From assembly GCA_044360075.1 (NCBI GenBank), contig JBIKLA010000004.1, forward strand, positions 91,367 to 155,366: DNA of 64,000 nucleotides. Direction: 5' to 3'. Under the pieces are notes generated by a model. The model saw only the letters and a list, made by a program, of their open reading frames with translations, did not search any database and had not been told where the DNA came from. A program made the translations under genes and the position numbers. This document shows positions 9,360 through 17,760 of this stretch, in pieces. Numbering within the stretch: the first letter of the stretch is position 1; each line of letters begins with the position of its first letter. This DNA is from OMII01 sp947467385. Lineage in GTDB: Bacteria > Bdellovibrionota_C > UBA2361 > OMII01.

Positions 9360-11804
9360 CTAGGCTAGGACGAGCTTTGCGAAGCGGTACACGAGCTTCT
9401 TTGGCTCCTCGAAGCCCTCAAATCGGATCGTCACCGTTGCTGCTCCGCCGCTTCCGCTCAGGGACTCAACGGCTCCGCTGCCAAAGGAGGGATGGATTAC
9501 CCTCACCCCAGCCGCAAGCTGCTCGAGTGCTGCCGCTGGCTTGTCAAAGTACTCCTTGGGCGGCTCCGCCTTCTTTAGGATTGCGTCAGCGGGCGCAAGC
9601 ATGTTCCGAATCTGGTCCAGAGACACGTTGGCGCGCGGCTCAGGCCGCTCTGCGCGCCTCGTGTAACCCTGTCTACGCTTCCAAGAGCTTAAGCCCTCAT
9701 CGTCCGCATCCTCGTCCTCAAACGAGAATCTCGGATAGCCCTCCATGAACGTTGCTCCCTGCGAGCGCTCGGTTCCAACTGCGCTCATTCGCTCTCGCGC
9801 AACATCTTTTGCGAAGCGGCTAACGATTCGCGCCCCGCCCGCGCTTCCGGCGCTCCCGCCCGACGCGAACATTCCGCGATAGTAGGAGCGGGTGAAGTAG
9901 AGCACCTGCATCGCACGAGTGATGCCGACGTAGCACAGGCGCCGCTCCTCTTCGATCGCTACGTTATCGTCAATCGATCTGTAGTGCGGGAGAAGCCCTT
10001 CCTCAAGGCCGCTCAAAAACACCACTGGAAACTCCAATCCCTTCGCAAGATGAAGCGTCATGAGAGACACCGTGTCCGGCTTCTCCTGCGGCCGCTGTGC
10101 GCCGCTCTCAGCTGCTGGGATGTCGGCGCTTGAAGTGAGCGAAATACGGTCCAGGAAGTCCTTGATGTCGGCCTCTTTGTCGTGCCCCTCCCGCTCCATC
10201 GTGCGCCCGAGCGACTCAAGCTCCTGGAGGTTTTCAATACGAGACTGCGCGGTGGGATCCTTCATCGCGGCAAGCCGAGGACCATACTCCGACCGCTCAA
10301 CGATAAACCCTATCAGCTGCCCAAGGGGCATCTGCGCAGCCGCCGTCTTTAGCTCCACGACTAGTTCGACGAACTTTTTGACGCTCTTGTTCTCCTCCGC
10401 AACCGCAACCGAAGCGTGCAGGAATGGCTTCGAGGAACGGCGCGACTCCTCCGCTATCGCCTGGATAGCCTGCGCACCGATGCCACGCGGCGGCGTGTTA
10501 ACGACGCGCTGGAACGCCTGGTTGTCGGAGGGATTAACCAGCAAGCGCAGATAGGCCAGCATGTCCTTGACCTCCTTGCGGTCGAAGAACTTTAGGCCCC
10601 CATAGATCTTGTAGGGAACTTTGGCCCTCACAAGCGCCTCTTCCAGCGCGCGAGTTTGGGCATTTGTACGATAGAGAACGGCTATCTCAAGGTGCTTGCG
10701 CCCCTCCGAAACGAGCTTCCGTATCTCAGAGGCGATAAACTCCGCCTCCATGTTCTCATCGTACCCGATGAAGGTTCGGATTTTCTCCCCCGGATCTCCC
10801 GAGGTCCACAGCTTCTTCGCCTTGCGCGCCTTATTCTTCTCAATCACCGCATGGGCAGCATCAAGGATGGTGCCAGTCGAGCGGTAGTTCTGCTCAAGCT
10901 TCACGACCTGCGTGTTGGGGAAGTCCTTCTCGAACTCCAGGATGTTGCTGATGGTGGCCCCACGGAAGCCATAAATTGACTGGTCGTCATCGCCCACAAC
11001 AAAAAGATTTCGCCTTGGCTCCGATATCAGCCTAATGAATAGGTACTGGACCTTGTTAGTGTCCTGGAACTCATCGACCAGGATGTAATGCAGGGTGCGC
11101 CGGTAGTACTCAAGCACGTCGGGAAACTCACGCAGCACCCGCACCGTGTTCACGAGCAAGTCGCCAAAGTCCATCGCATTCGCGGCGAGCAGGAGCTCCT
11201 GGTAGCGCGCGTACACCTGGGCCTGGAGATCGTTTTCGACGCTAAAGGCCATCTTGCCTGCTTCAGCTGGGAGCACAAAGTTGTTCTTCCAACGGTCAAT
11301 GGCGCGCGAGAAGCCGTCGAGTGGGTAGCGGTCCTCGTTGATGGAAAGCTCCTTGAGCACCTGCTTAAGGACCCCTTTGCTGTCCTGGTCGTCGTACACA
11401 ACGAACTGGTTGGTGTACCCGAGCAATTGGGCGTTGTGGCGCAGGATTCTGAGGCCCGACGAGTGGAAGGTTGAAATCCAGAGCCCTTCGGCGCGATCGG
11501 CAAGGAGCGCCTTGAGCCGTGCGCGCATCTCCTCGGCGGCTTTGTTTGTAAAAGTCACCGCCAGGATGTGGGTGGCGCGAACCCCTCGCTCGCTAATGAG
11601 CTGCGCGACTCGGTGCGTAAGGACTCGCGTCTTGCCACTTCCGGCGCCGGCCAGAACCAAGATAGGCCCGTCTCCGTGGAGAACGGCCCGCTGCTGGGGG
11701 TCGTTAAGACCTGAAAGAAGATCGTGCTGTTGCATACCCCAGGCTTGTTCGGAGACTTCTTCTGGATTGTTGCCTAGCGGTAGAGAGGTTTGGTCCCCAA
11801 TCAT
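9360..11804 (-). CDS. uvrD: UvrD/PcrA-family DNA helicase
   Basis: SF1A 3'-5' helicase acting in nucleotide excision and mismatch repair. Visible motifs in order: Walker A GAGSGKTRVLTHRV, motif Ia FTNKAAEEMRAR, Walker B DEFQDTNKVQY, motif III GDDDQSIYGFRGA, motif IV QNYRSTGTIL, motif V TLHLAKGLEFPVVF and motif VI YVGITRAMQVLYF. The C-terminus GVRVIHPSFGSGAVESL plus EEPKKLVYRFAKL is the Tudor-like domain that binds RNA polymerase in PcrA. Length 814 from ATG 11804; a second start, ATG 11735, gives 791 residues and opens directly into the family's usual N-terminus (LLSGLNDPQQRAVLH), so it may be the true one. PcrA and UvrD cannot be separated from the sequence alone. Confidence 0.93.
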   Translation of the reverse strand: MIGDQTSLPLGNNPEEVSEQAWGMQQHDLLSGLNDPQQRAVLHGDGPILVLAGAGSGKTRVLTHRVAQLISERGVRATHILAVTFTNKAAEEMRARLKALLADRAEGLWISTFHSSGLRILRHNAQLLGYTNQFVVYDDQDSKGVLKQVLKELSINEDRYPLDGFSRAIDRWKNNFVLPAEAGKMAFSVENDLQAQVYARYQELLLAANAMDFGDLLVNTVRVLREFPDVLEYYRRTLHYILVDEFQDTNKVQYLFIRLISEPRRNLFVVGDDDQSIYGFRGATISNILEFEKDFPNTQVVKLEQNYRSTGTILDAAHAVIEKNKARKAKKLWTSGDPGEKIRTFIGYDENMEAEFIASEIRKLVSEGRKHLEIAVLYRTNAQTRALEEALVRAKVPYKIYGGLKFFDRKEVKDMLAYLRLLVNPSDNQAFQRVVNTPPRGIGAQAIQAIAEESRRSSKPFLHASVAVAEENKSVKKFVELVVELKTAAAQMPLGQLIGFIVERSEYGPRLAAMKDPTAQSRIENLQELESLGRTMEREGHDKEADIKDFLDRISLTSSADIPAAESGAQRPQEKPDTVSLMTLHLAKGLEFPVVFLSGLEEGLLPHYRSIDDNVAIEEERRLCYVGITRAMQVLYFTRSYYRGMFASGGSAGSAGGARIVSRFAKDVARERMSAVGTERSQGATFMEGYPRFSFEDEDADDEGLSSWKRRQGYTRRAERPEPRANVSLDQIRNMLAPADAILKKAEPPKEYFDKPAAALEQLAAGVRVIHPSFGSGAVESLSGSGGAATVTIRFEGFEEPKKLVYRFAKLVLA

Positions 11805-11914
11805 CGTAAACTAACTTCATTTCGTAGTGAGCAGGGGACTCCCGATCGAAGCCCTTCATTAGCCTGTGGAAAGATACCTGCATCAACCACGGGGAGCAAA
11901 TACAACCGACGCCG

Positions 11915-12106
11915 CTACCACTTGCGCGGCACCACGTGCTGATCGCGAAGCGACACCTTCACCGCGCTGTAGAGGGCGCCGACGGAGTCATGCGCCGAAA
12001 TTTGCTGGAAGAGAAGTCGGCTGATATACGCTAGCGCGAGTGATGCACAGATGAAGTCGAGTCCGGGGATGACGTTAAGTCCTGCAGCGAAGATTCCAGT
12101 TGCCAT
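11915..12106 (-). CDS. 63-residue single-helix membrane protein, unknown
   Basis: ATG at 12106 is preceded by GGAGGG seven bases upstream (ATTGGAGGGCTCACATATG on the minus strand), a strong ribosome site that rejects the longer reading starting at 12202. The protein has a hydrophobic stretch, NVIPGLDFICASLALAYISR, at about residues 10-29, and a polar basic tail ending VPRKW. It stands alone between the divergent rlmE gene and the uvrD-like gene, with an AT-rich leader at 12107-12210 that probably holds its promoter. I do not recognise a family. It could be a small membrane regulator or a toxin-like peptide; neither can be shown here. Confidence 0.6.
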   Translation of the reverse strand: MATGIFAAGLNVIPGLDFICASLALAYISRLLFQQISAHDSVGALYSAVKVSLRDQHVVPRKW

Positions 12107-12334
12107 ATGTGAGCCCTCCAATTTTTCAGTTTCTATTTTTTTTCTATACCCCTCGCAGCCACCCTTCAAGTCTTTTTCTATACCCAAAAGAAAATAAACC
12201 ACAAATTTTTACGCCACCCCTTGTGTCGTCAGGGGCTTGCCCAAGAGAACGGCATCTCAAGCCCACCCATCGCCGCGTTTTCGGTGGGGCCTCAAGCATG
12301 ATTTTGGAGCCCGATCCTGCTACTCTCAGCGCCC

Positions 12335-12922
12335 ATGTCGGAGTACAACCGTAAAGATCACCTCTACCAGAAAGCGAAAGACGAGGGGTACAGGTCTCGT
12401 GCTGCCTATAAGCTCATAGAGATACAAGATGCCTATAAGATTATCAAAAATGGGGATCGAGTGCTCGACGTTGGGGCCTGGCCTGGGGGCTGGACGCAGG
12501 TAGCCCTGCAGTTCGTTGGGGGGTCTGGAAACGTAACCGCGATTGACCTTCAGCCCCTCGATCCCATCGACGACTCACGCTGCTCCCTTATCGCCGGCGA
12601 CGCGCGCGACCTCGACGACATCCTCGGTCTCAAGGAGCCCTCCTTCGATGTCGTCATCTCCGACATGTCGGCGAAACTTACGGGCATTAAGGAAGCTGAC
12701 CAGGCGGCTGCCGTTGGGTGTGCGGAGCTTGCGCTCTACGTCGCTCAGCAGATGCTGAAGAATGGGGGGAATTTCGCCGTCAAAGTGTTCAAGGGGGGCG
12801 ACGTTGAGGGGTTTGTCAAATCAACCCGGCCAATGTTTAATAAGCTCGTGAGGTCGGAGCTCAAGTCCTCCCGCAACACGTCAAACGAGTTCTACATCAT
12901 CGGCCTCGGATTCAAACGGTAA
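12335..12922 (+). CDS. rlmE: 23S rRNA 2'-O-uridine methyltransferase RlmE (FtsJ)
   Basis: 195 residues, close to the family length (209 in E. coli). It methylates U2552 of 23S rRNA in the 50S subunit. The N-terminal SRAAYKLIEIQDAYKII, the SAM-binding motif LDVGAWPGGWTQVAL at about residues 44-58, VVISDMSAKLTGI near 106-118 and the late K in NFAVKVFKGGD near 150 give the K-D-K-E tetrad arrangement of FtsJ enzymes. It opens a run of six closely spaced genes (rlmE, mlaE, mlaF, mlaD, mlaC, rnhA). The intergenic segment upstream, 12210-12334, is AT-rich and shared with the divergent 63-residue gene. Confidence 0.93.
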   Translation: MSEYNRKDHLYQKAKDEGYRSRAAYKLIEIQDAYKIIKNGDRVLDVGAWPGGWTQVALQFVGGSGNVTAIDLQPLDPIDDSRCSLIAGDARDLDDILGLKEPSFDVVISDMSAKLTGIKEADQAAAVGCAELALYVAQQMLKNGGNFAVKVFKGGDVEGFVKSTRPMFNKLVRSELKSSRNTSNEFYIIGLGFKR

Positions 12923-12934
12923 TCAACACTCACC

Positions 12935-13726
12935 ATGAACGTTGTTGCGACCACCCAACAGGTAGGATCTTTTGTCATCGACACCACAGAGCAGTGGGGA
13001 AGGTCCTGGATCTTCCTGTACCGAACGGTTCTGGCGCTGTTTAGGCCGCCCTTTCGCCCGTTCCTTTACATGACCCAGATCCTCCAGATCGGCGTTAACT
13101 CCATGCTCGTCATCGCCCTTATTGGCCTCTTCACGGGTGCCGTCTTGGCGGTTCAGGGCGAATACACCCTCGCTAAATTCGGCGCGACCGCCTACACCGG
13201 TCCCGCCGTGGCCTTGAGCCTTATACGGGAACTTGGCCCCGTGCTTACGGCCCTCATGGTCATTGGCCGCGCGGGCTCGGCGGTTACGGCCGAGATCGGA
13301 ATTATGCGCATCACCGAGCAGATCGATGCGCTGCGCTCCATGGCAGTTGACCCGATTAAGTACCTTATGGCCCCGCGGCTCCTCGCCGGCATTATCGCAA
13401 TGCCGATGTTGTGCGGGATGTTTAACGTGGTCGGCATCTTCGGCGGCTATGCCGTGGCGGTTGGCCTGCTCGGCCTAAGCCCCGGAACCTTCATGAGCCA
13501 AATTATGTCATCTGTGGGCCTCGTGGACGTGTACTCTGGATTCATCAAGGCAACGGTCTTTGGTCTCATCTTCGGCTGGGTAGCCTGCTACAAGGGGTAC
13601 ACGTGCGGCTTCGGTGCGCAGGGCGTCAACAAGGCAACGACACAGTCTGTGGTCACCGCCTCTGTGGCCGTCCTGATCGTTGACTACTTCCTCACCAGCG
13701 TGCTCACCCGAGTGTTCATGAAGTAG
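12935..13726 (+). CDS. mlaE: MlaE-type ABC transporter permease (phospholipid transport)
   Basis: 263 residues, matching the 260-residue family. It is the inner-membrane permease of the Mla/Ttg2 system that moves phospholipids between the inner and outer membranes. About five to six membrane segments are visible. Family motifs include LIRELGPVLTALMVIGRAGS (residues about 90-109) and AEIGIMRITEQIDAL, the hallmark of the MlaE/TGD1 family. It lies 12 bases after rlmE and 3 bases before mlaF. No strong ribosome site precedes ATG 12935, but the N-terminus is of normal length. Confidence 0.93.
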   Translation: MNVVATTQQVGSFVIDTTEQWGRSWIFLYRTVLALFRPPFRPFLYMTQILQIGVNSMLVIALIGLFTGAVLAVQGEYTLAKFGATAYTGPAVALSLIRELGPVLTALMVIGRAGSAVTAEIGIMRITEQIDALRSMAVDPIKYLMAPRLLAGIIAMPMLCGMFNVVGIFGGYAVAVGLLGLSPGTFMSQIMSSVGLVDVYSGFIKATVFGLIFGWVACYKGYTCGFGAQGVNKATTQSVVTASVAVLIVDYFLTSVLTRVFMK

Positions 13727-13729
13727 TCG

Positions 13730-14479
13730 ATGATTTCTGTTCGGAACGTGCATAAAAGCTTCGGCTCTCAGGTGGTCCTCGACGGGCTAACGATGGAGAT
13801 TGAGCCGGGCAAGACCACGGCCGTCGTTGGCCCAAGCGGCGTCGGGAAGTCCGTGCTCCTCAAGCTCATCATGGGCATCATGACCCCGGACGAGGGGGAG
13901 ATTTACATCGAGGGAGAGAACATCACCTCTGCCCGGAGCGAATCTCGGAAGAACGAGATTCGGCGCTCTCTCGGAGTGCTCTTCCAGGCTGCCGCTCTCT
14001 TTGATTCCCTGACTATCTACGACAACATCGCCTTTCCGATTCTGGAGCGGATCCGAATCAGCTCCTCCAAGGCTCATGCAAAGGTTCTCGATATCGCCGA
14101 GGCGCTGAGCCTCACGCCATACCTCCTCAATTACCCCGAGCAGGTCTCCATAGGCATTCGCAAGCGCGTTGGGATGGCCCGCGCCCTCATCACAGAGCCT
14201 AAGGTGCTGCTCGTTGACGAGCCAAACACCGGCCTTGACCCGCTCGACGGCCAAGAGGTTTACGATTTGATTAATGCGTGCAAAAGTCAGTGGGGTTTTA
14301 CTGGCTTGGTTATCAGCCACGAGCTGCCCGAGGTCTTTCAGGTCTCTGACCGGGTGGCGATGATACTGGGCGGCCAGATCATCACCGAGGGCTCTCCGGC
14401 AGAGCTGATAGCCTCTACGAACCCCGCCGTGCAGCAGTTCCTCAATGGGAGAACGGATGGACCAATCAAAATTCAATAA
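13730..14479 (+). CDS. mlaF: MlaF-type ABC transporter ATPase
   Basis: 249 residues. Walker A is GPSGVGKSVLLKLIMG, the Q-loop is GVLFQAAALFDSLTIYDN and Walker B is LLVDEPNTGLDP, followed by the H-loop SHELPE. The signature motif reads VSIGIRKRVGMARAL, where MlaF proteins usually have LSGGM; SIGIR is a degenerate C-loop worth noting. The FQAAALFDSLTVYDN-type segment after the Q-loop is characteristic of MlaF rather than other ABC ATPases. It would power MlaE. The gene overlaps mlaD by 23 bases, so translation is probably coupled. Confidence 0.92.
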   Translation: MISVRNVHKSFGSQVVLDGLTMEIEPGKTTAVVGPSGVGKSVLLKLIMGIMTPDEGEIYIEGENITSARSESRKNEIRRSLGVLFQAAALFDSLTIYDNIAFPILERIRISSSKAHAKVLDIAEALSLTPYLLNYPEQVSIGIRKRVGMARALITEPKVLLVDEPNTGLDPLDGQEVYDLINACKSQWGFTGLVISHELPEVFQVSDRVAMILGGQIITEGSPAELIASTNPAVQQFLNGRTDGPIKIQ

Positions 14480-15005
14480 TCCTCAGAGCTCGCCCCGCCT
14501 CGCTGTTCCAAGGCGAAGCGTGTCGCTTGAGTTCTTCGTCGGCCTTTTCGCGATGGCCGGCGTCGGCGCAGCTGCATACCTCGCCGTGGGGCTCGCCGGC
14601 CTTGAGTTCGGCACGAGCGACAAGTACGAGATCTTTGCCGAGTTCGACAATATCTCGGGCCTCAAGTACGGGGCTTCCGTCGAGATTGCAGGCGTTCCTA
14701 TCGGCTCAGTTTCCAACATATTGCTGAAGGATCCGGTCGCCCGCATCACGCTTAAGCTTACCAAGGACATCAAGATTAAGGACGACGACATCGCCTCGAT
14801 CCGCACGAAAGGAATTATCGGCGACAGGTACGTGAAGATTTCGCGCGGCGCATCCGACGTCTACATCGCGCCGGGCGGCACCATGGTTGAGACCGAGTCC
14901 GTTGTGGATATCGAGGACGTCATCGGCAAAGTTGTCCATAGCCTAAGCGGCGACAAGGACGAGGACGAGGAGGGCGAAAAGAAGCCCGACGGTGAGAAGA
15001 AGTAG
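14457..15005 (+). CDS. mlaD: MlaD-type MCE-domain lipid-binding protein
   Basis: 182 residues from ATG 14457, chosen because GGGAG lies five bases upstream; an earlier in-frame ATG at 14445 lacks this spacing. After a basic N-terminus comes one membrane anchor (FFVGLFAMAGVGAAAYLAVG), then a single MCE domain from about residue 50 with FAEFDNISGLKYGASVEIAG and TKGIIGDRYVKI. MlaD hexamers form the periplasmic lipid tunnel of the Mla complex. The C-terminal 25 residues are almost only Asp, Glu, Lys and Gly, an unusual charged tail. Both ends are tightly packed with mlaF (23-base overlap) and mlaC. Confidence 0.92.
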   Translation: MDQSKFNNPQSSPRLAVPRRSVSLEFFVGLFAMAGVGAAAYLAVGLAGLEFGTSDKYEIFAEFDNISGLKYGASVEIAGVPIGSVSNILLKDPVARITLKLTKDIKIKDDDIASIRTKGIIGDRYVKISRGASDVYIAPGGTMVETESVVDIEDVIGKVVHSLSGDKDEDEEGEKKPDGEKK

Positions 15006-15034
15006 TTTTAGCTTAAGGATTAGGAGTCAACGAC

Positions 15035-15628
15035 ATGTATCGCCTCGTAGCTTTTCTTGTGATTGCCGGAGGGCTTCTCGTTTCATCAGCTTCTCAGGCC
15101 CACGGAGATGCGATGCCCTCTCCCAAGGCTGAGCTGACAAAAACCATTGATGGCATTATCGACGTCGCCGGCAAATATCCCGGAGATGACCAGAAGGCCA
15201 TCCGACGGGAGAAGCTCCGGGAGCTCATCAACCCGAAGTTTAACTTTACTGAGATGTCCCGCCGCTCGCTGGGCGCGAACTGGAACGAGATCACGCCCGC
15301 CGAACAAAAAGACTTTACGGCCGTGTTCTCCGAGCTCCTCGCCCGCACCTACCTGTCAAAGATTGAGACGGTCAAGCCCGGCATGGTGAAGGTTGAGTCG
15401 GAGTCGGTTGAAATGATGCGCGCCACGGTAAAGACCGTCGTCATTAGCAAAGGCGACACCTTCCCGATCGAGTACCGCCTGGCCTTCACGGATGGGCGCT
15501 GGCAGGTGTATGACGTGGTCATCGAGAACATCGGCCTGATCGGCAACTACCGCAACGAGTTCTCCGGCATCATCCGCAAGGAGAAGTTCTCTGGCCTCAT
15601 GGAGAGGCTGCGCAAGAAGGTAGGGTAA
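15035..15628 (+). CDS. mlaC: MlaC-type periplasmic phospholipid-binding protein
   Basis: 197 residues. A signal peptide (YRLVAFLVIAGGLLVSSASQAHG) precedes a typical MlaC/Ttg2D domain with FNFTEMSRRSLGANWNEITP and a later GRWQVYDVVIENIGLIGNYR, the family signature. MlaC shuttles phospholipids through the periplasm between the outer-membrane MlaA complex and MlaFED. A good ribosome site (TAGGAG, eight bases before ATG) marks the start. mlaA is not in this window. The stop is followed directly by the rnhA GTG with no gap. Confidence 0.92.
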   Translation: MYRLVAFLVIAGGLLVSSASQAHGDAMPSPKAELTKTIDGIIDVAGKYPGDDQKAIRREKLRELINPKFNFTEMSRRSLGANWNEITPAEQKDFTAVFSELLARTYLSKIETVKPGMVKVESESVEMMRATVKTVVISKGDTFPIEYRLAFTDGRWQVYDVVIENIGLIGNYRNEFSGIIRKEKFSGLMERLRKKVG

Positions 15629-16111
15629 GTGCCATCCCAGACGCTTCAGGAAGTTTTAAACTCCTATTCCGCCGGTCCCCAAACGGGGGTGTTCACTGAT
15701 GGCGGCTGCCAGCCCAATCCGGGCCCTGGAGGCTGGGGGTGCGTGCACGTCGTCGATGGGAACGTTATCAGCCACGATCACGGGCATGACCCCGACACCA
15801 CCAATAACCGCATGGAGCTTACCGCCCTCATCCGGGCCTACTCGGCCCTGCCGACCAACGCAGACATCGAGATCTTTTCGGACAGCGAGCTGTGCGTCAA
15901 GACGATCAACGAGTGGGCGCCAAAATGGGAGGCGCGGGGATGGCGGCGCAGCTCTGGGCCGATAGCCAACCTTGCTCTCGTTCAGGAGCTGCTGTCGCTG
16001 CACCGCGCCCACCCGAGCGTAAAGCTCAAGTGGATTAAGGCTCACAATGGCTGGCTGTGGAACGAGTATGCCGACTCGCTCTCTACAGCTTGGACCCGGT
16101 CCTCCCTTTAG
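15629..16111 (+). CDS. rnhA: ribonuclease HI
   Basis: 160 residues starting at GTG 15629, immediately after the mlaC stop. It cleaves RNA in RNA-DNA hybrids. The catalytic carboxylates are visible as TDGGCQPNPGPGGWG (Asp at about residue 23), NRMELTALI (Glu), FSDSELCVK (Asp) and NEYADSL (Asp near the end), so all four metal ligands are kept. The C-terminus includes WIKAHNGWLWNEYAD, the usual last active-site helix. Its place at the end of the mla operon is probably simple cotranscription. Confidence 0.92.
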   Translation: MPSQTLQEVLNSYSAGPQTGVFTDGGCQPNPGPGGWGCVHVVDGNVISHDHGHDPDTTNNRMELTALIRAYSALPTNADIEIFSDSELCVKTINEWAPKWEARGWRRSSGPIANLALVQELLSLHRAHPSVKLKWIKAHNGWLWNEYADSLSTAWTRSSL

Positions 16112-16185
16112 CCGAGGACACCTTTGAGCAAGCTGCTCCGCGCCACTATCGCAAGGCTCCCTCTGGTGCCTCGTCGGTGGCCTTC

Positions 16186-17643
16186 CTAGCGCCGATCGTC
16201 TCGCTGGTATACCGATAGCGCCGCGCCGCTCATGAAGGGAGCAGGATAGGCGGCCTTGAGTGAATACCGGGCCCCAAAGGCCGTCATCGACGACGCGGGA
16301 GGTGTGGGGTTTCGATCCAGGGACTCCTCAATAACAAAGTCTGGTGGCGCTGCCGCCGCGGCCTGGTCGCTGACAAAAACGATAGGGCCACCAAGCGCGC
16401 CGCGAAGCCGCATATGGGCGAGCCGTATCTCGTTCCGATTTTCGTGGCCGCCGCCGATGGTGACCGTCTCGCGCCGCGGACCGCTTTCGGAAATAATTGC
16501 TGCAACCGCCTCCTCAAAATGCGATCGCTGGAAGCTGAAAAGCTCCCCACAGTGGCGCAGGTTTCCTGCAGCGATGCCTGCGACGAGCAGCGCCGCGATG
16601 CAGGCTCCGAAGATCCCCTGGCGGGCAAGCCGCGCCATCCAGCGCGCCGCCACGAGGTAAAGGAACACCAGCGAGATAATGAAGTAGCGCCCGAGGATAA
16701 AGTCCGGCCTCAGAACCATCACCGCCGCTAGGGGGACAAGGATGATCGAAATAACTAGGCTCGCAACAGCCCTATCCTCACGCAGCCAGAGAAAAGCCTC
16801 AAAGGAGGCGATCGCCACGACGAGAGTCCCGATGCCCGCTGCCGCTGCCGCGCCCTGAGGATCGAACGCCGACAGCTCCTCGCCACCAAAGCCTAGGCTG
16901 AGGGCTGATAGGAGCACCTGTACATACGGCGCCTGGGGGCCCCCGCCGATGGCCAAGCCCCTGTAAAAAAAAATGCCAAGCGCCGAGATAGCGCCGATAG
17001 GCGCAGTAAGAGCAGCCCACATAACGGGATCTCGCCAGCTATGCCCGCTTCGGCGCCGCTCCAGCACAATCCAGGCCCCTACGGGCAAAAAGAACAGGAT
17101 AAACGCCGCGTGCGAAAAGGCGCCAACGGTGCTCACGATAGAGAAGATTCGGGCCGCTCCCCGGCCTGCGTCAGCCTTCCTCAATCGCAAGGCCAGGGCA
17201 AATATGGCAATCGCCGCCGCGATGGCAAGCGAATAGCCACGAGCCTCCGTGCCGACAACGATCAAGGGGTATGAGAGCGCGACCAAAAAGGCCCATATCG
17301 CCCCGGTCCAGCCGAGGTGCTCGCGCCTAACGAGGCGCCGCAGGAGGGCGAGCGCAAGCAAGGAAAAGGCCAGGCTTGGGAACCGCTGCCATTCCGGGAG
17401 GGCGCGGGGCCCCACAAGCCATAGCCATAGAGAGTTAAGGAGATGATTGTTGTCGTGGCGCACCTCTGTTGCAAGCGCAAGTGGCGAGCCTACGTCCTGG
17501 ACGAGGAGCACCGACCACGCCTCATCAAGCCACAGCTCCCCGTGCACCGCGAGAACCCTAAGGATACAGCCGATGATGGCAGCCAACGCCATCAAGAGGA
17601 TCTTGGCGTCTATCTTTGGCGTAGGTTCGGCGCTTGCGAGCAT
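16186..17643 (-). CDS. multipass membrane protein, GT39/PMT-like glycosyltransferase
   Basis: 485 residues from ATG 17643, chosen because AAGGGA lies about eight bases upstream; a longer TTG reading to 17703 has no spacing for its ribosome site. About ten membrane helices run from residue 13 to 390. The first periplasmic loop carries GELWLDEAWSVLL followed by DNNHLLNSLWLWL, the acidic-and-His pattern (DEA then NH) of GT-C enzymes using polyprenyl-phosphate sugars. The C-terminal 100 residues are soluble. It is divergent from the GDPD gene with about 115 bases between starts. Donor and acceptor are unknown. Confidence 0.75.
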   Translation of the reverse strand: MLASAEPTPKIDAKILLMALAAIIGCILRVLAVHGELWLDEAWSVLLVQDVGSPLALATEVRHDNNHLLNSLWLWLVGPRALPEWQRFPSLAFSLLALALLRRLVRREHLGWTGAIWAFLVALSYPLIVVGTEARGYSLAIAAAIAIFALALRLRKADAGRGAARIFSIVSTVGAFSHAAFILFFLPVGAWIVLERRRSGHSWRDPVMWAALTAPIGAISALGIFFYRGLAIGGGPQAPYVQVLLSALSLGFGGEELSAFDPQGAAAAAGIGTLVVAIASFEAFLWLREDRAVASLVISIILVPLAAVMVLRPDFILGRYFIISLVFLYLVAARWMARLARQGIFGACIAALLVAGIAAGNLRHCGELFSFQRSHFEEAVAAIISESGPRRETVTIGGGHENRNEIRLAHMRLRGALGGPIVFVSDQAAAAAPPDFVIEESLDRNPTPPASSMTAFGARYSLKAAYPAPFMSGAALSVYQRDDRR

Positions 17644-17760
17644 GTCGTGTCCCTTGATACAGAGCTCTCCTACCACGCCCTCTTGTAATCTGCCTACAGA
17701 CAACCTCCCCTGCGCCCTTCGATGGTTACGCCGCCCCCTTTTGGATGCTACTCTTGTATC

